In this document: piece by piece, positions 13,292 to 26,100 of the stretch
How positions within the stretch are numbered: position 1 is the stretch's first letter
Layout: the number at the start of each line of letters is the position of its first letter
Assembly (NCBI RefSeq): GCF_901709675.1
Contig: NC_051089.1
Location: 3,820,476 to 3,884,475, forward strand
Length of the DNA stretch: 64,000 nucleotides
Origin: Syngnathus acus
Taxonomy: Eukaryota; Chordata; Actinopteri; Syngnathiformes; Syngnathidae
Reading direction: 5' to 3'
Notes under the pieces: generated by a model
Seen by the model: the letters and a program-made list of their open reading frames with translations, nothing else
The model's database searches: none
Told to the model about the DNA's origin: nothing
Position numbers and translations under genes: made by a program

Positions 13292-16200
13292 TTTTAGATG
13301 TATGAGACTCACATTCTGAAAAGAACCCCAGAAATTGGAAAAGTTGGTACAAAATAAGCCAAGCAGCATGTTGGTCTTTTTTTTGACAGTCTTATTTTTG
13401 ACCCGACTGTGTCATTTAAAACCCTCGCCTTGTCTTGAAACTCTAACCTTTGTTTGAAACCCTCCAGACACAATGCCATGTGAGGTAGCTCATAGTTTCA
13501 TCTTCCAAACAACGCCGCTCCGACATTAATATGCGATGAGGCGCTCAAGTCTGTGCGGATTCCTTCCAGGTGAACATCTCTTTTAGACTTCTCCGAAAAC
13601 GCCCTCAGCAGACTTCGGCATCCGAAGCAGCCGGTCAGCAAATTGCACCGACCACCGCCCCCCCCCCAAGCGAGACGGCCCGGGCCGGCGCAGTGCTGAG
13701 CTGTGGACTCGGCGGCCGTAAAGAGGTTTAGGTGCAAACAAACATCCCATTTAGTGGCGCGGCTCCTCCATTTAGGCGGCGATTATGGCCCTCAGGGTCC
13801 TGGCTCAGCACTGAATTATGAATTAAGTTGTCAGGAGAGCTTCTGCTTATGAGCTGAGGGGCTCATTGAAATTTAATTTGAAAAGGGATTCTGTTAAGAA
13901 TGTATGCTCAGCAAGCTCCTGTGCTGGACTAAGTACTGACGAGTGCAATGGAAGAAAAGAATGTGGTTGGAGGAGCCGCCTTGGTCGAATTGCGTTACAT
14001 CACAGAGGCTCCCTTTCTATTCGAGCACCCTCGGTGAACATCGTCTCGCAGCTGGTTGATACCGATTTACGCGTCTCGATAGATCCCGACTCACTCTGAG
14101 GGAAGAAATAAAAGGTGGATGATGCAGAAAAATGAAATTGGTCACTGAAACGGTAACAGGCTTGAATCCTTGTAACCATTTCAAAGCTAAACCTAATTCG
14201 AAGCCCTAACCTGTTTGAATCACTGATCCAGCATGAAATTTGAAACTGCCTTAAAACTCAAATTTGAAGCTTAAACTCAGTCTTGGAAATGTGAATTTGA
14301 GAAAATAACGCTAACTTCAAAACATTTTTGAAGTTGAATTTTTGAACATGAGATCAACCAAACACAAAATCATTTTTTCACATTTTCACATAATTTCGTG
14401 TTATGCCAAGAAGACAAATAAATCAACATGTTCAAAAAAGGAGAAGGAAGAAGCTCTTGCTTGTTTTTTTCCTACCCCTTTTATACATCATAATTCTTAA
14501 CATGGTTGCTGAATAGTTTTTTCGAGGTACAGAAACTTGATTTATCGGAGAAAGCTAATTTTGGAAATGAAAAATAATTTTAAATCCCTTATCAGGGCTC
14601 AAAACCCAAACTAGTTTGAAGTCTTAAAAACCCTAACTTGACACTCAAACAATAACCGACTCAATAATTTGGGCAACACTGCTGTAATCGTTTCGTTAGC
14701 TAGCGTCCTATGCTAGCTCCTGCTCGTCTCCCCTTTCAGAGACACATCAAACTCTAGCTTTCATGTTTTTGATCCCACCAGGGACCCAGTGTGCCCAATT
14801 CTGCTCTTTTAGCATGCACGCCATATGTAGCCCACCTGATGTCTCTCCCCAAGGGTCCCCCCCCCACAACTCACCACCCCTTCTCCCTTTTATCATTTAG
14901 CACTCTGAGGGCGCAGCCTACAGTCAGAGCGCGTTCCTTTTAACGTTAAAAGCCTCGTGTCACATGAACCCGCAATGCCACCCCGGACGGGACCTTGACT
15001 TTGCTACATTCCTGCCAGATGTTCGGGGAGCCCCCTAGAGGGGATTTAGGTGATTTGGGAGTGGGGAGGGGGCAACTGCGCCGCCAAAGTGTAACAGCTT
15101 AGCGATCCCAGAGGAACCATTGACGGCCATCTGAAAGGTCTTTGGAAGGAGACCGGACCCTTTCCCATGACGCTGCCAGCGGAATAGAGCACTGCGGGCT
15201 ATTCCGCTGATTCGGAGAGTTGGCAGTATTCGATGCCCTAATTTGACACCCTAACCCTCTCTTTGAAACGCTAAGTTTGGAATGGTAACCCATGCAGAGA
15301 GTCACATTTGTTCTGGGCTTTGCTTCTGTATACAAATGCTGATCCTGGAGGCGGGGCTGGGGACTGGCGGCCAATCAGACGAGACGAGCACATTGCGTTG
15401 ATCGATGGAAGAAGTCGGGGTCAGCCATCCTGCCATTTTACGGCGAGGCTAGCTCTAACCTTCACCCTCATGCTGTCCATTGACGTTCCCAAGCCCGTCC
15501 CGAACACACACACACTCACAGACACGGGATTGACAGCTCACAGGGAAGGGGAAGGAGCTGCCGGGTGAGGCGAAGGAGGTGGCGCATCCGGGGAAGGGGA
15601 GGAGGACGTGTAGCCCTGCAGGCCGGAGGTCTCGCTGCCAGACACAGTGTGAGCTCTCGTAAGCGAGTGTGTGTGTGTGTTAGTGTATGACCCGTTTCAA
15701 GGATGGCTCACCAAAACATTTAAAATAAAATTACTTTAATATTTGGTTGGCATAGCAATATTGTTTTAAAATATATTTATATTCATTAAAAATATCTATA
15801 TAATTTTAAGAACCCAAATTGCTAAACACGTCCGTTTATTTCAATTTTATTATGTTTCAAATGTTTTGCTAGCTTTGATTATCATACTATTTATTTAGAT
15901 AATGTTTTTTTTTGTACATGTACTACATTCAAAATGCAGTATTGTGATGGGAACTTTCAAACAAACCTCCAGGCTAAAGTATGAGAACACACAATATGCA
16001 GTAGCGAATATTCACTTGAGTTGTAATAATCAATATTTTAGAGCTTGCAGCCATGTCGCCCTCACCGCACCACCGCTGCCACCACCTCAAAGCAAGTTTA
16101 GAGAAAAGCGGGGGTAAGAAAAGAAAAAAAATAATCAAGGCAACAGGCTCTGCTACAACAGACGGCTGGAGGAGGGAGCAACACGACGGCCACTGCGATA

Positions 16201-17660
16201 CCAGCATTGGCGGCCATCTGAAGCCCTCGGCTGACATCCATCCATGCAGAGAAGGCAACCAGTGGGGGCTCAAACCCAAACCTATTTCTGTGACTCTTGG
16301 TGCAAAGAAAATGTTCTGTTTTCATAGCCGTTTGTTGCTCGACTAGCTGCTAAATGAGCAAAAAATAAGCAAAACACTCAGAACCCATTTCCGCAAGACT
16401 CAGCAGAGGGGCGAAATAAGAAACAATTACGTTTTCAAGCAGATCTGGTGAGAAATTTCACTTCAAAATATAAGCTTGCCAAAAATTGAGCATTGATATA
16501 TTGTAAACATATCCCAAAAATAAAATGTGTTAAAATAAAAATCTAGTTACACTAATATTAACATATACAATTTATTCATATATTTAAAAAAAAATGCTTA
16601 TGTCTAGCAGTACTTACAGTCAATCCACTCGAAAAGGTGCTTTTCGCATTGAGGCAAAAAAAAAAAGCACTTCAATCTTTCGAGTCCTACTGCTGATTTA
16701 GAATGCAAGTGTGTGACTTGTATGATTAAGTACAAAATGGCTGTGCGTGTGTTTATTGTTGATGCAACACATTCAATCAAGCACCTAAATTTTGATACCG
16801 TATTTCACTTGTGGCCAATGGTGCAGAGAGCGTATCCATCTTTACCGAGTGTACTCGTGCGTTAGCAGCAGAGGAAGAAGCATTGTGTCCGCAGTTTCCC
16901 CCTCGACGATACACTCTTTGCTCTCACTATCTGCCTCCCACAACTTTTTACACAACACCGTCCCGCTAAAGCAGCATGTGGCTCAACCACGCAATGTTAA
17001 TTTCCATCAAATAACTGTCAACCTAGCTTAACGCGAACATGTCACGTGAAATGCCTTATTGGGATAACATAAATTGCATAAATGTTTATGGTTTGAAAAC
17101 TTGAAGCAGCTGCGATTTTAACATGGAACAGCATAGGAAGTAAAAGAATACTCACGAATATTCAGTTTAGTTGGGGACCTTCTCTGCCTCTTGCTCTTGC
17201 TGTGAAACACGATGCACCTCTTCAAGTAGATGTTCGTGCTGGATGGCATTGTTGCAGCACGACATATATGCAACTCTAAATTTGGAATTGCCCGATTGTT
17301 GCAATAAATTATTAAAACCGACTGCTAAAAAATCTGATGGGGGGGGATTAACTCTCATGACTCCATAGTATTTTATTGTACATCACTGTGGCGTGAGAAG
17401 GAAATGAAATCGCTGCAAGAGCGAGCACTATGAGCAACAAACAAGTGTTTTGTCGAGTAGTAGTTTCAAACGTCGTGCGTGCGTTTTGCGTGACCCTCGC
17501 ACGTGAGCTGCGGTTACAATCAAGCGCCGTTAACATCAGGAAACATTGAAAGCATTTCATGCGCATTTTCATAATCGTACTTTCGTGAACCAAAAAATAG
17601 AGAGGAATCTAGTAGCGTGTGGGCGTTAAGTGTAGAGAAAGCACGGTTTCAAGTGTGCTT

Positions 17661-17721
17661 GCGTGTGTGTGTGTGTGTGTGGGGGGGGGGGGGCGGGGTG
17701 GGGGGGGGGGGGGGGGGGGGG
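17661..17721. repeat. (TG)n followed by a roughly 40-base G tract
   Basis: A (GT)n run of about 20 bases passes directly into about 40 nearly uninterrupted Gs on the plus strand. This is a strong G-quadruplex candidate and a likely site of sequencing error, so its exact length here should not be trusted. Confidence 0.9.
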
Positions 17722-18045
17722 CAACAGGTGTGACGTCACGAAGGCACGCATCCTCTGGAACCATGTGACAATACTGACATCTACTGGCTGTATTGCTTGT
17801 GTTGTATGAGGCATTCTTCCTTCTCATCAAATATATTACCAAAATGCAAAATGGATTTTAACGTCTACATTAAAACTAGGTTACGATGATAGTGAACACA
17901 TTTAAAATTAATTTACAATAATTGCTATATCAAGTAGAGTTAGAAAATGAACAATTGAGCAATGCTCATTGGAAAATACTAATTGTGTCTCTTAATAACA
18001 CAAAATGAATAAATGATACAGAAATAAATTAAATATATCAAATTA

Positions 18046-18126
18046 TACATTTTAAATTAAGGCAATTACCTCAAATTGAAATTAGTATATTTTAAATTAA
18101 GGCAATTAGCTCAAATTAAAAATAAG
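18046..18126. repeat. Two-copy tandem repeat of about 40 bp
   Basis: The phrase TTTTAAATTAAGGCAATTA followed by a CTCAAATT block appears twice head to tail, with a few substitutions between copies. It lies in AT-rich DNA just downstream of the mrpl46 3' end. Confidence 0.75.
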
Positions 18127-18367
18127 TACTTCAAATAAATCAATATATTCTAATCATACAAGTTAATACTTTAAACTAATTAGTCAGAAATACAGACACA
18201 AAACATGTACTTAAAAATGACTGATAAAACATAGCTTTAATATTTCCAAAAATGAAGTATTTTAGAATAATACTTGCAAATAATGAATTGTAAGGTGATG
18301 GAGTTTTTAAAATAATTACATTTCTTTGTAAATAAATTAGAGGTCAGCCAGATGAAAGAAAAAATGC

Positions 18368-18373
18368 TTTATT
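18368..18373 (-). terminator. mrpl46 polyadenylation signal AATAAA
   Basis: TTTATT on the plus strand gives AATAAA on the minus strand about 90 bp beyond the mrpl46 stop codon, a normal place for the cleavage signal of this gene. Confidence 0.6.
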
Positions 18374-18459
18374 TGTACAACGAAAAGAACAAAACACTTG
18401 CTTAGGTACACCTCCACCATCAACAGTAAAACCATTGGCATCAAACCCAATAATCCAAC

Positions 18460-19943
18460 TCAGAGGTCCAGAATGAAGCGCTCCACCTTCATCATGTAGG
18501 CCGGCTTCAGGAAGCTCCGCAGTTCTTGTTTGTTTAGCCACATGAGGGCGCCATTGGGCTCCACATTAGTTGCTGCGTCTTGCGTCGTCAGCATGGCTTT
18601 GAAAAAGAAAATCTTGGTGCCCACCAAGGTGTCGCTGCGGGCGTCTTTGGGCAGCTTGTACTTGTACACGCCGCATGGTGCCTGGCCCAAGAAGGTGGCC
18701 TTGAGGGCGGGCTCTAAAAACAAAAAAAGTGGGGAGGGGGCACTTTATAGAGGATGCGGAATTGTTTAAGTGACAAAGCAGGGGGTGCTTGGCTGCCAAA
18801 TACCTGTGAGGGAGTCGAGCGCCCTCTGAGCTGTGTCCCTCAGCGTCTCTCCCGGGAGCCACTCGGCCTGGGGCAGCAGCCACAGCTTGTCGCTTCCCAC
18901 CCGCTGCTCGGACAGCAGCACCAGCGAGTCGGCCAGGAGGCGCCCCCACGAGCTCAGGTTCTTATCCACATCCTCTGTACATACACAATTATTATTAGGA
19001 GTCGGATTAGAAGAAGTGGTAAAAGTATTAAGCAATATTATTGAGTATTCCTGACCTGTGACTTTGGGCGCAGGCCTGAATGCTTTGAATTTGCGCTCCC
19101 ACTCATCTTCCAGGTCTTGCGTTAGCACGATGTCTTGCCCCTTCCGGTCGTCTTCATCCTCGTCCTCGTCATAGTCGTTGGCCTGCTTTCTCCTCAGCTT
19201 CTCTGCGTCCTCCAGCAGACGCAGCTCATGCTCAGACAGTATGCTTTTCTCCACTTCCATCTGACAATATAAGTACATTGGCTCAAAAGTTAATTAATGA
19301 AAATGTCAGTTTATTCTTTCTACTCAAGTTTTGAAGATGTTGTTGGAACAACTGCATGCAAAATTGCCTTATATTATAGAGAGGCCTATGCTGTTTTTTT
19401 CTTCAAAAAGTTGGAAACAATCAGACAAGATGTCCTAACGGATTTTGTGGCCATTTCGCCAATCATTATATTCCTAATTGTTTGTTTGTTTTATAGCTTA
19501 TTTGCTTCACGGGCGGCACCATTTTGTGCATGACATCCTTTGCTACGTTCCTGGAAACTAGGCAACTTGACATTCCTTGGACTTGGTGCAGCACAACTAG
19601 AAATGAACTGTTAGCAAATGAGCAAAAATGAAACACACTGAAAGTGTACATGATCGATTATATTATTTTAATGTGGTATCACCTGCTGCATCAAGCGAGC
19701 AAAGCGTTGCTCCAGCGGATTCAGGTCCGCCGAGATGACCGGCGGTCGCTGCAAACACACCGCAGCCATCAGAGTCCACGGGGAACGCGGTGTTTCCGGC
19801 GCTAATTTTTTCCGCAAAATTGAACAGTAATGCGAGCTGTTAGAAAACGAACGAAACATACAGTTCACCACCGGGGTCCTCCCAAAACAGAAGAAATAAC
19901 GTTTCAGAGGCAGGCTCGCCATCCTTCCACAGGGAGCCGCCAT
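18460..19943 (-). CDS. mrpl46: Large mitoribosomal subunit protein mL46
   Basis: Four coding exons on the minus strand: 19943-19683, 19260-19056, 18974-18804 and 18713-18460. They join in frame to 891 bp, 296 residues (human protein about 279). All junctions use GT/AG. Residues 1-70 include a basic mitochondrial targeting region, then LCLQRPPVIS, close to the human phrase LCLQRPPVVS. Exon 2 gives SILSEHELRLLEDAEKLRRK and the acidic QDIVLTQDLEDEWERKFKAF. Exon 3 has LWLLPQAEWLPGETLRDTA and exon 4 GQAPCGVYKYKLP and KIFFFKAML, covering the Nudix-like fold retained by mL46. No catalytic Nudix role is expected. It is head to head with mrps11, as in mammals. Confidence 0.96.
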
Positions 19944-20517
19944 CTTCTTTTGTGGCGTTCACAGTCGCCTGTCAAAAATAACCTACCTATCCAGAAGCTT
20001 CTCATAAAGAACTACGGAAAACACCCTTTTAATTTATTCCAGCAAAGTATGGGAAAACGTCTAAGCAATAATGTGTCATTTGAAATGATGCTTTAAAAAA
20101 TCGCGCACATAAAGTTTACAATGGGGATGGGAGCGTGAGTTTAGAAATATACGAGGATTTGAATTGGTTTGCGAATGCCACAAATTACACCCACAATTCT
20201 TTGCGGGGAGAGGACGAGTCCATTACACTCATTGAGGGGGAAAGGAATTATCAATTTGTTGTCTTAAGCCGCATATAATTGTCACAAAACGTTAAAACAC
20301 ATTATAAGATGTAATAATTATTTAATTTTTTACATTTTATTACATTTACTGAAAAAGTATACTTTTAATTGTCTGATAACGATTCTGTTGCTATTTAATT
20401 CCCCCTACCAGTGTAACAACATGATTATGTACTACTACGACTGGTGTCTGGAAGTCGTCAATGTCACGTTCCGAGTGCTTTTACTGCTAATTTGTGTCAA
20501 ATTCCAACCCATTTAAA
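19944..20517. promoter_or_regulatory. Shared divergent promoter region of mrpl46 and mrps11
   Basis: The start codons of the two divergent genes are 574 bp apart, and no other gene intervenes. I see no TATA box at a convincing distance from either start and no CpG-rich island. A bidirectional arrangement is inferred from spacing and from the same head-to-head order in mammals. Confidence 0.55.
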
Positions 20518-21757
20518 ATGTTTAAATTAACTTGTTCACTCGTAAACTCTTTGGGTAGTGCTTGCCTACAATTGTCTGCCAAAGGAACCTCGTTGTAAGT
20601 GTTTTTTCATCCCGAGTGCTAACTCGCTAACCCTGTAAACATCGTAGACGCATACCTGCAGCCAGTACAATACAATAACATAAACCATACGTCATAGCAA
20701 ATAGAAACAACTAGTTATTTACCTTAAGAAAAGATAACGTGTTTTGATGGGATGCATCATGTTGTTTTTAGAAGCAGTAGGACGCTCCATAGCGCCGCCG
20801 TCCGGCTCCAGGAGGCAGCACCACGCAAAAAAGACTCATCTGTAGCTTCCAGAGACTTTACGTAAGTTGTCGTCCATGGTTACTACTATGTCGGCATGTA
20901 TATTATTAATTCCATCTTATTAATTTCTGGACTGGGTTTGAACACACAGCTACTTCCCTCCCCTGCCTGGCCAGGACAGTCCACTCAGCTGGGGTGGAAA
21001 GAAGTTTGAGGAGTTGCCCATCCTGCACATCAAAGCGACATATAATAAGTATGCTCATTTAATATAGGTCATTATTTTGGTAATTGGAGTGATAAATATT
21101 TTGAGGGTGGTAAAAAGTTTGAGAACCACTAGCATACGGCATCACGGGAATTAATTAATACCTGTTCTTTCAAATCAAATGTAAACACGGCAGCTTTACA
21201 TCATATATAATAACATGGAAAACACTCCACCCCCTCAGCACACACATCCAGCTGACAGACTGTGAGGGCAAGTCTTTGGTCAGAACTTCGTGTGGGACAG
21301 AAGGCTTCAAGAACATCAAGAAGTCCACCCCAGTCGCCGCACAGACCGCCGCCATCGCCGCTGCGGCCGTACGTATTTGTCATGAGCAACATTATATTTC
21401 ATTTTTCAAGGAATGAATGAATGAAATCCTTCTCTTCCTCCGAGAAGAAAGCGACAGCTAAAGGGGTGACATTTGTTCGTGTCATCGTCAAAGGTCTCGG
21501 TCCAGGTCGCTTGGTGAGTTTTAACATTTGACATCTGAATAAATCAATAAAAAAGTATGAAATGAAACTGACATAGCAAGCATTTAGATTGGCTGATGGC
21601 ATTGTGACCAGGAATCATATTTGTATGTCCTCCTTGTCTTTTGTTGCAGTCGGCCATCAAAGGCTTGGGCATGGGAGGGTTGGAGGTGGTCTCGATCACG
21701 GACAACACGCCCGTGCCACACAACGGCTGCCGACCACGCAAAGCCCGGAGGATATGA
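20518..21757 (+). CDS. mrps11: Small mitoribosomal subunit protein uS11m
   Basis: Six coding exons: 20518-20594, 20772-20861, 20950-21048, 21239-21368, 21448-21513 and 21650-21757. They total 570 bp, 189 residues (human 194), with compatible phases throughout. Exon 1 ([20 protein letters not shown]) looks like a mitochondrial targeting peptide and exon 2 carries [17 protein letters not shown]. The S11 core follows: [60 protein letters not shown], then [20 protein letters not shown] and CRPRKARRI. The exon 5 acceptor is ambiguous by one codon (AG at 21444 or 21447). Exons 3-6 are secure; exons 1-2 rest on phase, splice signals and resemblance. uS11m binds 12S rRNA on the small-subunit platform. 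Confidence 0.93.
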
Positions 21758-23146
21758 TTAAAAAAAAAAAATGCCTAACTGTATTTTGTTTCAAAATGTC
21801 TTGGCCAGTGTGACAATTAAGCATCAAAACATGGACACGGCCGGTTGTCATGACGACTCAAGAAGCAGACGGCTTGAAAGCCAGAAGAACCTGCACTTGA
21901 CTTTTTATTTGAATTATTTACATGACGCACTGTTACCAAAACAACAACAAAATCATCTTTTTGGATGTTCAAATAAATATAGCGCCGCGAGTTGAGCGTT
22001 TCTTTTTGATAGGTTCGTTAATGGCAGATAATTCTTGCAGTCAGGACGTGCAGCGAGAGACGCTTAATGATAAGATTGTCCTTCATTACCAGGATCAAGT
22101 CAACGACACAGTCAAGATTAAAACCAAATATGTGAAAAAGTACTTCTCATGAATATGAAGCGATATATGTCACAGGATATGATTAGATTGACAGCATGAC
22201 AGGCGTAAATTGCACAGCAGAACGAGATTCCATCAGTCGACATCACATTGGATCAAATGGAAGAATAATACAAGAAAAAGTTGCCATTTTATGTGAAAGT
22301 CATGAGGGGGCATGAAAAAAACACCTTGGAGTGTTTCGGGGAAAATAAATGAGGGATTAATACATTCAATGAGAATCATTGTAATCCCTCAGCAAGCCAA
22401 AGTATTTAAAAAAAAAAAAAGTTTGGACTGTATGGTAAGACTTTTAAAAGTTACACTAAGACTGTGTACTAACCTTTTACCTGTCATGAGGCGTTCCCTT
22501 AATCTTCCATCTACTCAGACTTTTTTCAAATTTATTTTCATTTTTATCCCCAATTTTCACTAAAACGAAAGAATCTTTATCAGAAAATTACAACTTTCCT
22601 CTTGTAAAGGTAGTTTTACTCTTGTAAATTACAATTTCCACCTTAAAGAAATAGAACTCAACATTGCAATTTGTTTCTTGCGATAACCTTTTTTCTCCCA
22701 TCAAGTGCAAATGTTGCATATGATTTTTTGTCATAACATTGAACATTTTTTCAAAGTTTTATCTCTCAAAAAACATTGTTTTAAGATGACTTTCCCATTG
22801 ATAAACAAGTTTCATACTTCACATGACATTTGTTCAAAAAAAAAAATTCTGACAACATTCCAACTCTATTCTTGCAATATAGTAGCATTTTCAAAAACGC
22901 TTTCTCGTAACATGAGTATGAATAATGTGGTTAAATAGTGCAAAGTGGATGACAATAGGAGGCAACAGCAGAGCTTTTGATTGTGGAGAACCAGCATGTT
23001 GTCTCCTACTATGGAGGAGCAGCACGTTCAAGTGGCCTCCACCAAGGCACTTTGGCTCCAGACCAATGAAGAAAATGGCTGACTTTTTTTTTTTTTTTTT
23101 CGCCAAATATTGCACTTAAGTAAGCATGTTGAGTGATGTGTGATCA
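21758..23146. other. mrps11 3' region and intergenic DNA between convergent mrps11 and pdpr
   Basis: A run of A follows the mrps11 stop, and AATAAA occurs at 21972-21977, a plausible end of the mrps11 transcript. The remainder is AT-rich, with a T tract at 23085-23100. No exon was recognised. Part of it is presumably the pdpr 3' UTR, since pdpr converges on this region from the other strand. Confidence 0.45.
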
Positions 23147-26100
23147 TCACTCACCATGAAGGTTGCTCAGTTCCAGGTCCTCTTTGCGTCTCCGGTGCTG
23201 CTGAGTAAAGAGAGAGCTGAAGGGGTAGAGCTTAGCCTTGGCCGGGTACCTCTGCCCGGCCACGTCCACCTCGTAGTCTCCTCGGTTGATGAAGTCCGGG
23301 GTGATGGCGGCGGGCAGGCCGTCAGGGCCGGGGGGCGGCGACACGAACCCGAGGCACACGTGTTTCTGCAGGGTGTAGCTGTAGGCGCTGCTGGTGGTGG
23401 CCCCCGCCAGTTGGCCGTTGCAGTAGATGGGCTCGCCCCACCAGGGCCACAGGTCCAGCTCCGTGTCGTGGTCGTCCAGGACCAACATGACGAAGCGGCG
23501 AAACACGCCGTCTTGACGCTGCTGCAGCAGTGCCGAGCGACCCACGAAGTCTGTGTCCTGAACGCACCACACACACATTACCTAACACTCCAGTTCTGAT
23601 GAGAAACTGTTGTCTACCTTATCGAACTTGACGCGGAATTCCCGTCCACACTCCAGCGGCGTGGTGAAGGTGTCGAGGTCTTGTCCCCAGAAGGCAAAGA
23701 ACTTCTCGATGCGCAGGCTGCGCAGCGCGTAGTAGCCGGCGTTGCAGATGCCGTACTTCTGACCCACCGACATCACCTCGTTGTACACGTGCAGGGCGTA
23801 CTGTGTGGAAGAGGAAACTGTCAAAATGAAATGTTATCGTGTCAATAAAGTTACAAAGCAAAGCGTACCTCGATAGGGATGTAGAGCATGAAACCCGGCT
23901 CGCCCGTGTGGGTCATGCTCATCACTCGGATGCCGTTAGCGTAGCCTACGCTCATCTCCTGCAGACACGGAAACAAATATGAACGTTTCCTCGCGTTTGT
24001 AAAGAAAGTCAAACTCATCACTCACCTTCACTACATGAACCCACCTTACAGAACATGGAGGGAAAGTGGTCAGGCGTCATGGAAACGTACGACAGCTCCG
24101 CCAAGACATCCATGGCGCGAGGTCCGATCAGATTCAAAGCTGGGAGAGAAGATGTTTGGTCAGGTGAGTGCCGTGAGCGGATGCGCAGGCTTACTTACCT
24201 GTGTACTTCCAGCTGACGTCCTCAAGGTGAAGGTGCGGGTCGTTGGGCATGTGCTTCTTGATCCACGACCAACAGTGCACTTGCTGGTCTGTTGGTGAGA
24301 TGATGAAGAAGCTGCAGAAGAGGCGACGATGGGAAGGTCATTATTTGCAGGATTTCTTCTCGTTATTCTTGTGGGCAATGGGATGAGGAGCAGTCCCAGA
24401 AGCAAAACGTTTAAGAGCCCTTGCCTGTTCTTGCTGATGCGCACGACGCTGCAGTCGTTCTCGTAGCCTCCTCGTTGGTTCAGCATGCCCGTGTGGACGA
24501 TGTGACCCACTGGGACGTCCAGGTCATTGGCACACAGGTGCTGCAGCAGCTCCAGGGCCTCATCGCCCGAAGACTGTGGGACAGAGTCACTAATATGAAC
24601 GAGACACACTGACAAACATCGAAACGTCCTAATCTACGGCAGACTTACAGCGAGTTCAAATTTGGTGAAGGACGACATGTCAATGACGCAGACGGCCTCC
24701 TTGCAGCACTTCACCTCCGCCCCGACAATGTCAAACCAGTCGGGCTTGTAGAAAGTCTTGCTCTGGTCCAGAGAGAGAAGATCTGCAGGGACAAACAAAA
24801 ATCCAAAGTTATTCATGGTATTCACCGCCCTTATCGATCCATCTGGACACGGTCAGAATTTTAGAAAGTCTTGCGTACCTTTGCCTTGTGGAACAAAGTA
24901 TTTGGGTCTCTCAAAGCCGTGTTTCTCCATCCAGCGAGCTCCTTGCGTGTCCAGTCGGTCGTACAGCGGACTTGTCCTAAGCTGCCGGCCCGTCTGGAAG
25001 TCCCAGCGGGGAACTTTTAGTTCGTACAGCAGCGCTGGAGACACACATACCGCACACGCATCAGATCGGATATAGCTGCCCTGGTTGTTTTAAGAGGTGC
25101 GAAATGTCCGGGCGTCGATCACAAAATGGCGACTCACGCATGACCTCCATAACGCGGTGTCGGAGGAAGGTGCGACTGCTCTGCAGGTTGCCAAAACGGC
25201 TGATGTCCAGCGGCCATACGTTGGCGCTGGGGTAACCGTACGTCATCCACTCGGCCAGAAACCTAAACAGAGAAGAAAAAAAAGACACGTGGACAAAAGT
25301 ATTGGGACATGAGGTGTTGAGAGGTGAATACATGAGTGTATGATTAAAACAATATTTTGACATCAACCCACACCCAAAAAAAAAAAAGAATTTAAAGACG
25401 AGTCTCTTTTTTTTTTTTTTTTTTTTTTTAAATATTACTCACTTGCCAGCTCCTCCAGCAAAGGCCAGACCTGAGGAGTTCATACCGGCCAGCACGTAGT
25501 AGCCCGAGATGCCCGGCGTCTCGCCCATCAAACAACGCATGTCCGGGGTGAAGGACTCGGGGCAGTTGACCAGCTGTTGGATCTCAGCCGACTCCAGACC
25601 GGGCATTCTCCTCAGCAGCGCGTTGAGCATCGGCTCTGAAAAGAAAAGAAGAAAACTATCGGTTTGGCTCAAACTTTACGACCACCTCTCAAGCGTCACT
25701 ACGCTCGGATTGCACGGCTGAGTTGCATTCAAGGTAACTGCGCCGAAGGAGTGTTGCTCACGCAAGTGTGGCAAAATGAACGCTGGCCTGAGTCCAATGC
25801 TGACCAAAGCAGCCTGTGCGCACCAGTAAACATATCTAATGGTGGAAAAACGTGCTCATAAACAAAAGGTAGTTAAACGCAACAGCTTCAAAACAAAAAC
25901 TTCCTTCAGGGAAAACCACCTCAGGCCGGCTGGTTTAAAAATAGATCCCTTGCTTTATTTACCGAGCAGGGTCGAACCAAAAGGGAAAGACCAAGTCTTT
26001 TTAAGGAGGAAACACCCCCACCAACTCTTGTGTTGTGTACCCAAAGCGATTTTAAAATGTTTACGAGCTTAACATAATGGCTAACATCCGTCCAAGTGGT

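Larger units (their letters stand above)
13300..18367. other. Gene-free stretch with dispersed CCCTAAC/TTTGAAA words
   Basis: There is no supported exon. Words such as GAAACCCTAACC, TTTGAAACCCT and TTTGAAGCCTAA recur in degenerate form at 13418-13470, 14161-14346, 14585-14660 and 15236-15281, suggesting remnants of one diverged satellite. A minus-strand Pro/Ser-rich frame near 15545-15650 ends in a stop but has no recognisable family. A non-repetitive block at 13745-13880 might be conserved regulatory DNA. AT-rich DNA fills 15700-15900 and 17860-18330. Confidence 0.4.

Noticed and set aside
12941-13319. Open frames on both strands with Asp-Gly-Trp-Met or His-Pro-Ser repeats
   Set aside because: They read through the tetranucleotide array inside a mobile element.
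15545-15650. Minus-strand Pro/Ser-rich frame ending in a stop, as a terminal exon
   Set aside because: The acceptor-like CTGGCAG is plausible, but no family is recognisable and the composition is low complexity.
1-18367. Exons of ntrk3, which neighbours MRPL46 in human
   Set aside because: Searched by eye for recalled extracellular and kinase phrases on both strands; none was seen.
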